In this document: piece after piece, positions 35,990-46,025 of the stretch
How the letters are laid out: the number at the start of each line of letters is the position of its first letter
Numbering within the stretch: the stretch's first letter is position 1
Source: Granulicella sapmiensis
GTDB lineage: Bacteria; Acidobacteriota; Terriglobia; Terriglobales; Acidobacteriaceae
Direction of reading: 5' to 3'
DNA length: 64,000 nt
Assembly: GCA_026225395.1 (NCBI GenBank)
Contig: JAMFSR010000009.1
Coordinates: 34,355 to 98,354 of the forward strand
Notes under the pieces: model-generated
What the model saw: the letters and a program-made list of their open reading frames with translations, nothing else
Database searches by the model: none
Told to the model about the DNA's origin: nothing
Program-made: the position numbers and the translations under genes

Positions 35990-36739
35990 ATGGCATGGTA
36001 CGCGTACTGTATCGCCGAACGTAACGCATTTCCCGACCTGGCTCGTCACCGCCGCCCGATGCCCCTACAGGGAGTCACCGGACTTTTCGGTAACCAAACA
36101 TTCCTCTTTCCAGCCGCCGATCTGGCCGTCATCGTCTCCGAGCACGTCGCCGAAGATGCCGCCCGCATGGCAACCCCCGAAGGCCAGGCCGCTGCCCGTC
36201 AGCATGCTTCCGTCATCGCAAACTGTTTCGCTCAGTCCACGGTTCTGCCGTTCCGCTTCGGCACCACGTTTGAGGACGACGACGCTCTGCGCCGCTCCGT
36301 CCGCTCCAACCAGCGTCACTTCATGGCCAACGTCGAGCGTCTCCGCGGCAAGGCCGAAATGCACATCAAGCTCCTGGTCGACGACATCTGTCCCGAAACC
36401 CAGGGCATGGTCTACAAGCAGCAGGCAGCCGGGCAGGAGTACCTCTCGCACCTGCGTGAGTCCGCCAGCCGCCAGCGCGAACGCCAGTCGCGCGCCCGCG
36501 CACTCTCCATCCAGATGCACCGCATGTTCCTGCCTCTCGCGGAGGAGATCACCTGCAAACGTATGGACTCCGGCAAGATGCTGCTGGACATCGCGCACCT
36601 GGTCGACAAGAAGACCGTCGAGCGCTATCAGAACAAGTACAGCACGGCGACTCAGCAGATGAAGGACTGTAACATGCAGCTTTCCGGCCCCTGGCCACCG
36701 TATCACTTCGTCCAACGCGAACAGCGCACACACGCGTAG
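35990..36739 (+). CDS. GvpL/GvpF-family protein, no gas-vesicle partners
   Basis: 249 residues. The sequence starts MAWYAYCIAERN and contains the family hallmarks GVTGLFGNQ, VLPFRFGTTFEDDDALR (about 85-100) and the C-terminal LSGPWPPYHF (about 233-241). In gas-vesicle producers GvpF/GvpL are accessory proteins bound to the shell protein GvpA. No gvpA, gvpN, gvpK or gvpJ is visible here, and the neighbours are a TPR protein and pgsA. It may therefore have been adopted for another role. The central helical region (SHLRESASRQRERQSRARAL) is strongly charged. A terminator follows 25 bp after the stop. Confidence 0.8.
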   Translation: MAWYAYCIAERNAFPDLARHRRPMPLQGVTGLFGNQTFLFPAADLAVIVSEHVAEDAARMATPEGQAAARQHASVIANCFAQSTVLPFRFGTTFEDDDALRRSVRSNQRHFMANVERLRGKAEMHIKLLVDDICPETQGMVYKQQAAGQEYLSHLRESASRQRERQSRARALSIQMHRMFLPLAEEITCKRMDSGKMLLDIAHLVDKKTVERYQNKYSTATQQMKDCNMQLSGPWPPYHFVQREQRTHA

Positions 36740-36763
36740 CTTGCGTTCATGCAAAACACGAAG

Positions 36764-36793
36764 GGCCCCGGCAACCGCCGGGGCCTTTTCTTT
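36764..36793 (+). terminator. Rho-independent terminator between gvpL/F-like gene and pgsA
   Basis: GGCCCCGGC and GCCGGGGCC form a 9-bp stem with loop AACC, followed by TTTTCTTT. It is oriented for the GvpL/F-like gene, and the stem can also serve the convergent pgsA. Confidence 0.85.
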
Positions 36794-36812
36794 GTCCGTT
36801 GCAGGCCGATCC

Positions 36813-37487
36813 CTAAATTTTAGGAGCCACACCCTCAACCGCCGGCGCAACATCCCGCTTCTTCCGGCTCAGAATCGAACTCCGCCTCTTCCGCCGCTTG
36901 TCGGACACCCGGTCGACCTTGTTCCAGAACCCCACGAAGTAGTCCACCGCGGAGACGATCGACACAATCGTCATCCAGTACACGGCAGTCACCGCGATCA
37001 GGTGCACACCAACCGGAAATCCCCAGAAGTTCCAGAAATCCCAACGGTGGTTCAGGATTGCTGCCACCACGGCCACAATCTGGGTGACAGTCTTCAGCTT
37101 ACCCAGTTCACTGGCCTCGATCGTGAACCCTTCCGAGGCTGCAATCGACCGCAATCCGCTCACCAGGAACTCGCGCCCGATCACCAGCACGGCAATCCAC
37201 GGATGCATCACCCGCGGGTTGTACTGCACCAGCAGGATGAACGCCGCGGCCACCATCAGCTTGTCGGCCAGCGGATCGAGCAGCATCCCCAGCGTCGTGA
37301 TCTGCCCACGCCGCCGCGCCAGGTAGCCGTCCACACCGTCCGTAATAGAGGCCGCAATGAAGATCGCCGAAGCCAGAATCTCCTGCTCGCCGGCAAATCC
37401 ATGCGTCGGAAAATGCGGCGACAGCGCCCAGATCAGAAGCGGAACGCTCGCGATACGACTCAGCGTGATGGAGTTGGGAAGATTCAC
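36813..37487 (-). CDS. pgsA: CDP-diacylglycerol-glycerol-3-phosphate 3-phosphatidyltransferase
   Basis: 224 residues from a GTG start (MNLPNSITLSRIASVPLLIW). The complete CDP-alcohol phosphotransferase motif is visible at residues 53-75: D53 G54, A57 R58, G67, D71 and D75. Several membrane helices surround it. The enzyme condenses CDP-diacylglycerol with glycerol-3-phosphate to phosphatidylglycerol phosphate in the inner membrane, the committed step to phosphatidylglycerol and cardiolipin. An extended basic C-terminal tail (KRRKRRSSILSRKKRD) goes beyond the usual 180-190 residues and may contact acidic lipids or be disordered. Confidence 0.93.
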   Translation of the reverse strand: MNLPNSITLSRIASVPLLIWALSPHFPTHGFAGEQEILASAIFIAASITDGVDGYLARRRGQITTLGMLLDPLADKLMVAAAFILLVQYNPRVMHPWIAVLVIGREFLVSGLRSIAASEGFTIEASELGKLKTVTQIVAVVAAILNHRWDFWNFWGFPVGVHLIAVTAVYWMTIVSIVSAVDYFVGFWNKVDRVSDKRRKRRSSILSRKKRDVAPAVEGVAPKI

Positions 37488-37659
37488 GGGCAGTTCACCA
37501 ATGCCATTCTGTCACAACAATGATAAGACCTCAGTGCGCCGAAAGTTCTTGACACTCCCGGCCTCGCCGCGTAACTTGCCCACCAGACGCCGACAATAAG
37601 ATTTACTCTGCTTGCGCTAAACCTTCTCAGGTCACGAAGCGAATTTCTGGAGGCTCTTC

Positions 37660-40600
37660 GTGGACTACATTGTCTTTCTCTATCGTCAACTCGTCATATT
37701 TTCACGCCCTTCGCTTCTTTCAGTCCGCAAAGGAATCATCTCAACCCTGATTTTCGCTTTTACGTCGACGGCCTTCGCGCTAACTCCTGGTTATATCTAT
37801 ACCTTTGCTGGCACCGGCTCGAATCAGCTTACGGCTGGATCAGTCGGCAATCCCGGGTCTCTTAGCGCTGATCCCTCGGGCAACATTTACTCCTGCGACG
37901 TCCAAAACGCAGTTGTCTGGCAGATAAATCCTTCAGGTACGCCCACAGTCTTTGCCGGCGGAGGCACCAGTACGGTCAATGGCACGTTGGCCACGAATTT
38001 GCATTTGGTAAATTGCCAGGGCTTGGCCTTCGATGCTGGCAAGCTTTACATCTCCGACGAGTCCACAGTTTGGTCTGTCTCTCTGAGCGGATCGTCGTAC
38101 GTCGCCAATGCTTTTGCCGGCGCAGGTTCGACTACTGCTACCAGCATTTCCCCTTCGGGCTTGGCGGTTGATTCCGCACATAACGTATATATTTCGTCCG
38201 TAGATCTCGTTTTGGTTGCGAATCCGCAAGGCACAAGCATCACAACGTTCGCCGGATCGTCAACCAATGGTTTTTGTGGTGATGGGGGCTCGCCTATGTC
38301 AGCTTGCCTCAACTATCCGCAAGGCCTCGCGTTCGACGCCTCTGGCAATCTCTATATCGCAGACTCGCAAAACTTTCGAATCCGTAAGGTTACACCTGCG
38401 CCATATTCAGTCATTTCCACGTTTGCCGGAGATGGAGTCGAGAGTACCTCGATTACCGAAATAGATCTGGTCCACGACATCAAGTTTGACGCCACCGGAA
38501 ATCTTTATCTCGCTCAGGATATCGGAAATCTCATACGCGAGATTCCGAAGGGAGGAGGCGCAATATCGAACTACGCGGGCTCCGGGGGCGGTAACTGTTA
38601 TACCAATTATTACGATAACTTAGACAACGTTCCTGCAACTTCGGCCAGTCTTTCCTGTCCCTACGGAATTGCATTTAATAGCGGCGGCGTTCTTTATATC
38701 GGTGATTTTACGGCGGCTCGAATCCGTGAAGTTATCCCCATAAGACCGCCTAGCCCCTGCACAATTGCAGGAAACATCTGCACTGTTGCGGGCAACGTGA
38801 CCAATCTCACTTCGGGAAGCTTTTGCGGCGACGGAACCTCTGCGCTTGGGGCCTGTCTAAACAACCCTGCAGGCTTATTTGTGGACTCGTCAAACAACAT
38901 CTTCGTAGCAGATAGCTACAACAACAGGGTTCGTGAGTTCAGCCTTGGAGGCAATATCCAGACTGTCGCGGGTAATGGAAATGGTGGAAGTTATGTGTGG
39001 GATAGTGGCGATCCTGGCGCAGCAACGCAAGCGACCACCAACACTCCAACGGCAGTATCGGAAGACGGCTCAGGAAATCTAATTGTCCTCGACCAATTTG
39101 CAAACGGCAACGTTTTTCCTATGTTTGATAGTGACACCTACAGCACAATTCGCGAAGTTTCATTGTCTACCGGTCAGATATCTACGCTTTTAGGAAACTG
39201 GGCTACCTATGGAACTCCCTACAATGTTAACTTTATGAGCTTTTCTGATGACCTAGCTTTTGGCTCGAACACCAACTCGAATAACGGAGTAGTTGGCTCC
39301 GGTTTTTATGTGGCTGGAGCTTACGCAGTATCGTTTGTTAGTAATTTGCCCACACAGGTTGGGCTAAGTACCCAAACTGGGGCTGTCACTAGCGGGCCTG
39401 CAACTGCGATTGCGTTGGATTCAAACGGCAACATTTATTTCTCCAGTGGTCAATACACTAACGACCAGGATGGCTCGATAGGAGGAACCTATACTATCCA
39501 AATGGTAGATACGGGCGGTAACATCACAACAATCGCGGGCAACGGCAATCCGACTTACAGCGGCGAAGGTGGCCTTGCAATCAACGCCGGAATGATGCCC
39601 GGGGCAATTGCGGTCGATGGAGTCGGCGATATCTTTATCACCGATCAGTCGGTGAGCGCCGTAAGGGTAATTCCGGCAGGAGGCCATAGCATTTACACCA
39701 TAGCTGGCGACCCTACCCAAAGCTCGGGCTACTCAGGCGACGGCGGCCCCGCGACATCCGCCGCGCTCAACCATCCTGGAGGCCTCAAAACTGACGCTTC
39801 TGGCAACCTTTACATCTCCGACAGCGGCAATAACCTCATCCGGAAGGTAACGCTAACCCCTTCTTTCGTTCATGCACTGTATGCGGGGGCGGCGAGCCCG
39901 ACCACCTCCTACACCACCTTGACCAGTTCCGCCTCGACCGCGTTGTCTACAAGCGGTGTAACGTTAACGGCCAGCGTAAACCGTGGGAATTCTATCCCCA
40001 CGGGCACGGTTACTTTTGCAGCAACCCCTTCAGGGGGGTCTACAACGACGTTGGCCACGGCTTATGTCTCGAATGGTGGCGCAACGTATACAGGCGAACT
40101 TCCGATTGGAACAGACTCAATCACAGCCGTTTACAGTGGCGACTCGAACTATCTTGCCTCTACTTCAAACAGCCTGACTGTTACTGTGGCATCGGCTCCG
40201 GTTTCGGCTTTGCAACTCACCGGCTATCGCGACAGCAGCGACTATGCTTGCGGCGTTGAGAGCGCGCTAAACGGCGTACCACCCGGGATAGCTGGTTTAG
40301 TTATCGCCGCAGGGGATCAGCTTGTTTTCAATTTTCAACAAAACTTGCCGAGCATGGGCGGCATGGCTCTGATTTTTACCGACGGGACCGGTACGGGTGC
40401 TGCGGTCGACAGCAACGGTACCCAACAGCCGCTCTATTTTGACGCGGAGGCAGACGGCCAATGGCACCGTATGATGGGCGACCTGTCCCAGTTCGCCGGG
40501 AAGACCACATCCTATGTGCTCGTCGGTTTGCATCAATCAATGCCAACCGGCTACTTCACCATGAACTATACGAACGCGGCAATAGTGCATAGCGACGGGA

Positions 40601-40707
40601 CCGAGGTTCCAATTTTCGTCGGACAGGCAGCAAGCGTGCCGGCTTTCACGGGCACTACATGCGGAGGCCAGAACATGACCTCCGGTACAGTATTGCTACC
40701 GCAGTAG
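37660..40707 (+). CDS. Large secreted NHL-repeat protein with Ig-like domain
   Basis: 1015 residues from GTG 37660 with GGAGG upstream. A signal-like helix (GIISTLIFAFTSTAFA) precedes many NHL repeats of the form 'Gly-Asn-Leu-Tyr-Ile-Ala/Ser-Asp ... Arg-Lys-Val' (ASGNLYIADSQNFRIRKVT, GNLYISDSGNNLIRKVTLTP), often with TFAGD or TIAGN between blades. An Ig-like bacterial domain follows (PTGTVTFAATPSGGSTTTLA). The last 150 residues are a further beta-rich domain I cannot name. Such propellers mediate binding in secreted or surface proteins. Composition is Ser/Thr/Asn-rich with lower GC than the neighbours, which may mean recent acquisition or simply composition bias. Confidence 0.8.
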   Translation: MDYIVFLYRQLVIFSRPSLLSVRKGIISTLIFAFTSTAFALTPGYIYTFAGTGSNQLTAGSVGNPGSLSADPSGNIYSCDVQNAVVWQINPSGTPTVFAGGGTSTVNGTLATNLHLVNCQGLAFDAGKLYISDESTVWSVSLSGSSYVANAFAGAGSTTATSISPSGLAVDSAHNVYISSVDLVLVANPQGTSITTFAGSSTNGFCGDGGSPMSACLNYPQGLAFDASGNLYIADSQNFRIRKVTPAPYSVISTFAGDGVESTSITEIDLVHDIKFDATGNLYLAQDIGNLIREIPKGGGAISNYAGSGGGNCYTNYYDNLDNVPATSASLSCPYGIAFNSGGVLYIGDFTAARIREVIPIRPPSPCTIAGNICTVAGNVTNLTSGSFCGDGTSALGACLNNPAGLFVDSSNNIFVADSYNNRVREFSLGGNIQTVAGNGNGGSYVWDSGDPGAATQATTNTPTAVSEDGSGNLIVLDQFANGNVFPMFDSDTYSTIREVSLSTGQISTLLGNWATYGTPYNVNFMSFSDDLAFGSNTNSNNGVVGSGFYVAGAYAVSFVSNLPTQVGLSTQTGAVTSGPATAIALDSNGNIYFSSGQYTNDQDGSIGGTYTIQMVDTGGNITTIAGNGNPTYSGEGGLAINAGMMPGAIAVDGVGDIFITDQSVSAVRVIPAGGHSIYTIAGDPTQSSGYSGDGGPATSAALNHPGGLKTDASGNLYISDSGNNLIRKVTLTPSFVHALYAGAASPTTSYTTLTSSASTALSTSGVTLTASVNRGNSIPTGTVTFAATPSGGSTTTLATAYVSNGGATYTGELPIGTDSITAVYSGDSNYLASTSNSLTVTVASAPVSALQLTGYRDSSDYACGVESALNGVPPGIAGLVIAAGDQLVFNFQQNLPSMGGMALIFTDGTGTGAAVDSNGTQQPLYFDAEADGQWHRMMGDLSQFAGKTTSYVLVGLHQSMPTGYFTMNYTNAAIVHSDGTEVPIFVGQAASVPAFTGTTCGGQNMTSGTVLLPQ

Positions 40708-40792
40708 ATCAAACCATGACTGAGAACTAAGGGAAAACCTTCGGAAGACCGTTCATCTCGCCGAAAGGCAGTTATTCTTCGGGTTTGCTCAG

Positions 40793-40828
40793 GAGCCAGC
40801 ATCAACATCGAGGCTGGCTCTTGTTGTT
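40793..40828 (+). terminator. Probable terminator after the NHL-repeat gene
   Basis: GAGCCAGC and GCTGGCTC pair across a 12-base loop and are followed by TTGTTGTT. It lies 85 bp after the stop codon and before the next large secreted-protein gene. Confidence 0.6.
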
Positions 40829-40900
40829 CCGACGAAGCCTTGCCTTTACAGACGCCTTTTTGAACCGTATTGTTTGAGTGAATCGTCTCACATACTAATC

Positions 40901-43900
40901 ATGCGCTTCTCGTCTGTGTTTTCCGGCCCCTTCCGATGGCTTGCCCCGCTCCTGTGCATGATCGCGTGCTGCGGGGTGGCCTCGGCGCAGGGATGCAAAA
41001 CGGCAACGACGATTACGGGCACGGTCTACGCACCTAACGGTACGGACCCACTCCCGAATATTCTTGTCTACATCCCCACCACTCCAGTGTTGGCTTTCGC
41101 CGCAGCCGGGCCTGGGACCGACTGTAACAACCAGAATGCAGTTGTATCCGGTCTTCCAGCCCTGGCCCAGGCGAGCACAGACTACAAAGGAAATTTCACC
41201 CTTACTGCAACCGGCCTGAACGGTACCGTCCCGCTGGTTATCCAGGCAGGGAAGTGGCGTTCGCAACTTACGGTCAACGTAACCTGCGGCACCAATCCAC
41301 CGGCGCAGAAGCTCCTCATGCCCGCGGCTGCAGGTCCGGGCAACGATCTACCCAACATTGCTATCTCGACCGGTTCGTCCGATGCTCTTGAATGCGTATT
41401 TCGCAAGATCGGAATTTCCGACTCTGAATTTACAGCACCTGGCAAAGGCGGCCATATTAGCCTTTATGCGGGGTCTCATTCGGCGGGCATCACAAGCGAT
41501 GCTAACAGTAATACGCTGCCTTCCGAAACTACGCTCGTTGACACTGCCGCTGACCTTGGCAACTACGATCTCATGCTGTTCGCTTGCCAGGGTTCCCCTA
41601 CGAATCCCGCCGCGGCGAACACAACTTATCAACAGAATTTAGTCGACTACGCCGATCTTGGTGGCCGCATCTTTACAACCCATTACAGCTACGTATGGCT
41701 GGATGACAGCACGGTTTTTGCGGGGACGGCAAACTGGGCGCTGAACCTGCCCGACGAGTCTATCTCCGCCAACGATATCAACGCCACCATCGACCAGTCC
41801 TATCCTGAGGGTGCAGTCCTCGCGAACTGGCTTTATTACATTGGCGCTTCCACCACACAGGGACAGATTCCGCTCGCGTCCACGAAGAAAGACCAGACCG
41901 GGGTCATCGCTCCGACGCAATCATGGGCAACGCTGGATGATGCCACTGACGGTAACCCCGTGATGCAGTTCACCTTCGACACCCCGATTGGCGCAGCTGG
42001 CGCACCTTCCGTAGCAATCACTTATACCAATAGCACCACCACATTCCTGCAAGGGGATAAGTCCGACACCGTCACGATTGACGTGACCAACAACAGCACA
42101 ACATCTGCTGGTTCGTCGCTCACTTTGTCGGTTGCCGTGCCTGGTGGTATCACCCCTACTCAGTTTGTCGGCACCGGCAATACAGGTTGGGCCTGCGACC
42201 TTGCAACTCTTATCTGCACCCGCAGTACAACACTGGCAGCGGGTGCTTCTGACCCAGTTGCTTTGACATTCAGCATTGCGCCCACTGCTCCAGTAGGTTC
42301 CGTCAGCTTGACCGCATCACTCACTGGAGGTGGACTCTCCAACACCAGCCAATGTGGGCGCGTTCTGTTCAACGAATATCATGTGGAAACCAGTTCGACG
42401 GGAAAGAAAATCTTCCCGCAGGAATGTGAAACCGGTGCTATGACTGCACAGGAAAAGTTCCTTGAGTTCAGCCTCTACAACCTTTCCAACTTTGTAGCTC
42501 CGTCCACGTCGGACACCTTTGTTATTCAGGGCCCAGTCACCATTGTTTGGGCCCAACCAGCCCCAATTTCTTACGGCACCGCTCTGACGTCGACGGGGCA
42601 ACTGGACGCTTCTGCTACCGACAGCGCTAACGGCTTACCGGTGGCGGGCAGTTTCGTCTACACGCCGCCCGTGGGAACTGTTTTACAAGCCAATGCATCT
42701 TGCCCGAACTTGTCGGTTGTTTTCACCCCAACCGACAGCACCGACTATGTCTCCGCGATGGCCACGAAATGTCTTGAGGTCGATCCTGCAGGTACGACGA
42801 CAACGCTTGTCACAGCGCTGGGTTCAACGACTCCCGGCGCTGTGACGCCCATCTACTACGGCCAGATTATCGGCGATACCGCGGTCATGGCTGTTACATC
42901 GAACAACCCCGGCGTCGGCATAGACGGCGGCAACATGCTCTTCTATATCAATGGCCAAGTTCAGTGCAATATTCCCATCACGGTAATTGAGTGTCCGGCT
43001 ACGACAGGTGCGGGTTATGACGCCGGCACGTATCAGGTCTACTCGGCTTACAGTGGCGACAGCAACTTCCTGGCCTCGCAATCCGCTGTTTACTCAGTGA
43101 CCGTGCTGCCAGACCCGACACTGACGACACTCGCGAGCTCCGCAAGCATCTCGCCTCCGGGGCAGGCGATTACATTCACGGGAAATATCGCTGATCAGTA
43201 CTACTCTCCCGTGGCCGGCACTGTAACGTTTTCTGATGGGACGACAGTTCTGGGAACGGTACCGGTGAACGCGTCGGATGTAGCCACGTATACGACATCA
43301 AGCCTCAACATCGGTGTCCACAGCATCAAGGCGTGCTTCGTCTCCGCGGTGGACCCCTCCGGCACCTATGATTTCGTCAATAGCTGCAGCTCGGCGATTC
43401 CGGAAGCCATCTCGTTACCTTCAACCATCGGCACAACCTCCACAACCCTTACCTCTAGCCTCAACCCCTCGGTCGTTGGACAAACTGTTACCTTCAGCGC
43501 GACGGCCGCAACAACCGGCTCCTTCATCAGCACGCCTACCGGAACGGTCACTTTCTATGACGGCGCCAACCAGATCGGCAGCGGCATCCTCAACAACGGC
43601 GTTGCTACACTGGCTATCTCCACACTCGCCGCAGGTTTGCACAACATCACGGCCTCATACCTCGGCAGCTCGACCATGGCGCCGTCTACCTCCGCCATCC
43701 TCGTGCAACAAGTGAATGTTGGTATCGGCTCAGCAGGGCAGGGCTTCCTCATGACGGTCTCGCCCACAACCTTCTCGGTCGGCGCGGGTAGCAGTGTCAG
43801 CGTGGCCGTTACCATCCTCGATCTCAACAACTTCAACCTGCCGGTCGCGCTGGGCTGCAGCGGTCTTCCTACTGAAGCTACCTGCACCTTCTCCACCCCT

Positions 43901-44287
43901 ACCATCGTCGCGCCAGGCGGCACAACACCGCTCACCATCACGGTCAACGCGCCCCACAACTGCGACTCGAACACACCATACTTCGTCGCCGGCACCGGAA
44001 ACACGGTGCTACCAATCCTCGCGACGGTAGTCTTCGCCTTCTTCGCCCGCCGTCGCCGTATCCTCAAGGGCATAGCGCTCGCGGCGATACTCTGCCTGCT
44101 GCCGGCTATCAACGGTTGCGGCGGCAACTGCACCGATCTCGGTGTGCGTCCTGGAACCTACACGTTCACTGTCACTGGAACGACCAGTGGAGCCGTTCCG
44201 GTAACGGTAGCGGTCCCTGCCGGCGGCGCGAGCACCATTCCAGGTACCTCGCAATCGCAGACCATGATCATGACCGTAACGATCTAA
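40901..44287 (+). CDS. Large secreted repeat protein with ThuA-like region and C-terminal membrane module
   Basis: 1128 residues from ATG 40901. A signal peptide (LLCMIACCGVASA) leads to a carboxypeptidase-regulatory-like start (TITGTVYAPNGTDPLPNILV). A region resembling a ThuA/glutaminase-like fold follows (GHISLYAGSHSAG, NYDLMLFACQGSP, YADLGGRIFTTHYSYVWL). Then come several Ig-like bacterial domains (TVTFSDGTTVLGTVPVNASD, PTGTVTFYDGANQIGSG). Near the end a hydrophobic segment (VLPILATVVFAFFARRRR) and a second one ending in INGCGG break the last domain, after which GVRPGTYTFTVTGTTSG resumes beta-strands. This terminal module recurs in acidobacterial secreted proteins. A surface-anchored adhesin-like role is inference. 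Confidence 0.75.
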   Translation: MRFSSVFSGPFRWLAPLLCMIACCGVASAQGCKTATTITGTVYAPNGTDPLPNILVYIPTTPVLAFAAAGPGTDCNNQNAVVSGLPALAQASTDYKGNFTLTATGLNGTVPLVIQAGKWRSQLTVNVTCGTNPPAQKLLMPAAAGPGNDLPNIAISTGSSDALECVFRKIGISDSEFTAPGKGGHISLYAGSHSAGITSDANSNTLPSETTLVDTAADLGNYDLMLFACQGSPTNPAAANTTYQQNLVDYADLGGRIFTTHYSYVWLDDSTVFAGTANWALNLPDESISANDINATIDQSYPEGAVLANWLYYIGASTTQGQIPLASTKKDQTGVIAPTQSWATLDDATDGNPVMQFTFDTPIGAAGAPSVAITYTNSTTTFLQGDKSDTVTIDVTNNSTTSAGSSLTLSVAVPGGITPTQFVGTGNTGWACDLATLICTRSTTLAAGASDPVALTFSIAPTAPVGSVSLTASLTGGGLSNTSQCGRVLFNEYHVETSSTGKKIFPQECETGAMTAQEKFLEFSLYNLSNFVAPSTSDTFVIQGPVTIVWAQPAPISYGTALTSTGQLDASATDSANGLPVAGSFVYTPPVGTVLQANASCPNLSVVFTPTDSTDYVSAMATKCLEVDPAGTTTTLVTALGSTTPGAVTPIYYGQIIGDTAVMAVTSNNPGVGIDGGNMLFYINGQVQCNIPITVIECPATTGAGYDAGTYQVYSAYSGDSNFLASQSAVYSVTVLPDPTLTTLASSASISPPGQAITFTGNIADQYYSPVAGTVTFSDGTTVLGTVPVNASDVATYTTSSLNIGVHSIKACFVSAVDPSGTYDFVNSCSSAIPEAISLPSTIGTTSTTLTSSLNPSVVGQTVTFSATAATTGSFISTPTGTVTFYDGANQIGSGILNNGVATLAISTLAAGLHNITASYLGSSTMAPSTSAILVQQVNVGIGSAGQGFLMTVSPTTFSVGAGSSVSVAVTILDLNNFNLPVALGCSGLPTEATCTFSTPTIVAPGGTTPLTITVNAPHNCDSNTPYFVAGTGNTVLPILATVVFAFFARRRRILKGIALAAILCLLPAINGCGGNCTDLGVRPGTYTFTVTGTTSGAVPVTVAVPAGGASTIPGTSQSQTMIMTVTI

Positions 44288-44373
44288 CTCAGCGCAATAG
44301 AACGGAGAAAATGGCGTCGCCCCTGCAGGTAACGGCGCCGCCTTCTCTACACTCTATCCTCTACACTCTGTCT

Positions 44374-45738
44374 TTACGCATAGATTCCGCGCTGCTTCGC
44401 CGTATACGCCACACGATCGATCGCCAGCATATACGCCGCGATGCGGTTGTTCACGTTGTGGTTTACGGCGTACTGCATCACGTCGTCGAAGCTGTCGATC
44501 ATGATGCGCTCCAGTCGCTGATTCACTTCATCCTCGGTCCAGAAGTAGCCCATGCGATCCTGCACCCATTCAAAGTAGCTGGCCGTCACGCCGCCGGCGT
44601 TGGCGAGAATATCAGGGATCACAAACACTCCCTTATCGGAGAGAATCTCATCGGCAACAGTCGTCGTGGGCCCATTCGCGCCTTCGCAAAGAATGCGCGC
44701 CTGGATGCGCGAAGCATTGCGGCTGGTAATCACATTCTCCGTCGCCGCTGGAATGAGCACATCGCACTTCATCGTCAGCAGCTCATCCTTGTCGGCCGCT
44801 TCCGCGCCGGCGAAGACATGAATCGATCCACGCCGAGCCTTGTGTTCCATCAACTCACTCACATCGATGCCCCTGGCATTGAACAGCGCTCCATCAAACT
44901 CGCCAATCCCGATGATTTTGTAGCCCTTCTCCCAAAGCAGCTTCGCGGTGTACATGCCCACGTTGCCGAAGCCCTGCACAATTACCGTCGTCTCCGCCGG
45001 CGTCATGTTCAAGTACTTCAAAGCCTGGTCGCAGACGATACTCACGCCGCGTCCGGTAGCTTCTCTGCGTCCACGCGAGCCACCCAGGTTGACAGGCTTA
45101 CCCGTTACCACGCTGGTTACGGTTTGCCGCATGTGCATGGAGTACGTATCCATGATCCACGCCATCGTCTGCTCATTCGTTCCCATGTCGGGAGCAGGCA
45201 CATCCTTCTCCGGCCCGATGAACTCGATCAGGTCCGACGTATAGCGCCGCGTCATCCGTTCCAGCTCACCCTGCGACATCTTCTTCGGGTCGCAGATCAC
45301 GCCGCCCTTCGCGCCTCCGAATGGAATATTCACCACCGCGCACTTCCACGTCATCCAGCTTGCCAGCGCACGCACTTCGTCGAGCGATACATCCGGCGCA
45401 TACCGAATCCCACCCTTGCATGGCCCGCGCGAAATCGAGTGCTGCACCCGGTAGCCGGTAAAGACCTCAATCGATCCATCGTCCATCGCCACCGGTATGT
45501 GTACGATGATCTCCCGCGAAGGAGAACGCAGCACCTTCCACATGCCTGCGTCCAGCTTCAATCTGCTTGCGGCTTCTTCAAAGCGTGCCGCCTGCGCTTC
45601 CCATGGATTTGTTTCCTGCTCAATCGAAATTGTTGCCGTTGTGCTGCTCATAGTTTCCATTCCTGTTCCGTTATTTCTGCCCAGCGTGGGCACTGCGCTC
45701 AGCGCCACTCCGCTCGGTACCAAATGTTCTCCAGCCAT
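44374..45738 (-). CDS. gdhA: Glu/Leu/Phe/Val-family glutamate dehydrogenase
   Basis: 454 residues. Catalytic lysines lie in [14 protein letters not shown] and FGGAKGG, the substrate-side Asp in [14 protein letters not shown], and the dinucleotide fold in [15 protein letters not shown]. It should interconvert glutamate with 2-oxoglutarate and ammonia. The cofactor (NAD or NADP) is not certain from sequence. ATG 45738 is chosen because GAGGAGG lies six bases upstream. ATGs at 45660 or 45651 ([17 protein letters not shown]) would match the usual family length better, so the extra 26 residues are questionable. The ExxE-rich C-terminus is standard. Confidence 0.92.
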   Translation of the reverse strand: MAGEHLVPSGVALSAVPTLGRNNGTGMETMSSTTATISIEQETNPWEAQAARFEEAASRLKLDAGMWKVLRSPSREIIVHIPVAMDDGSIEVFTGYRVQHSISRGPCKGGIRYAPDVSLDEVRALASWMTWKCAVVNIPFGGAKGGVICDPKKMSQGELERMTRRYTSDLIEFIGPEKDVPAPDMGTNEQTMAWIMDTYSMHMRQTVTSVVTGKPVNLGGSRGRREATGRGVSIVCDQALKYLNMTPAETTVIVQGFGNVGMYTAKLLWEKGYKIIGIGEFDGALFNARGIDVSELMEHKARRGSIHVFAGAEAADKDELLTMKCDVLIPAATENVITSRNASRIQARILCEGANGPTTTVADEILSDKGVFVIPDILANAGGVTASYFEWVQDRMGYFWTEDEVNQRLERIMIDSFDDVMQYAVNHNVNNRIAAYMLAIDRVAYTAKQRGIYA

Positions 45739-46025
45739 CGCGTGCCTCCTCGTTCCGACTACGCAGGTTATTAGACGCAAACCGCAGCCGTACGGTCACC
45801 TTCTTTCTTCGTCTGGCCAAGCTGTTCTGCGACCAAACCCGCCGAGTATAGGCCCGCTTTTCAATAGTTTGCAAGGCTCCGCAGTGCCCCTATCGACACA
45901 GGGAGATCATCCGTTAGCTCTTGCGCAGGCAACCGAAATTGTGCACAAAATTCCGCCCCAGCTACCCGCCATTTCGCATCTCAACAGAAGACCAAAGGCA
46001 GCATTCACTCCAGGAGTCAGACCGA

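Noticed and set aside
44320..44372. Tandem TCTACACTCTATCC-like direct repeat after the large repeat-protein gene
   Set aside because: Two imperfect 13- to 14-base copies only; not enough for a repeat array or CRISPR.
44116..45774. A 552-codon plus-strand frame opposite gdhA
   Set aside because: The minus strand encodes a complete glutamate dehydrogenase; the plus-strand frame has no recognisable domain and is antisense.
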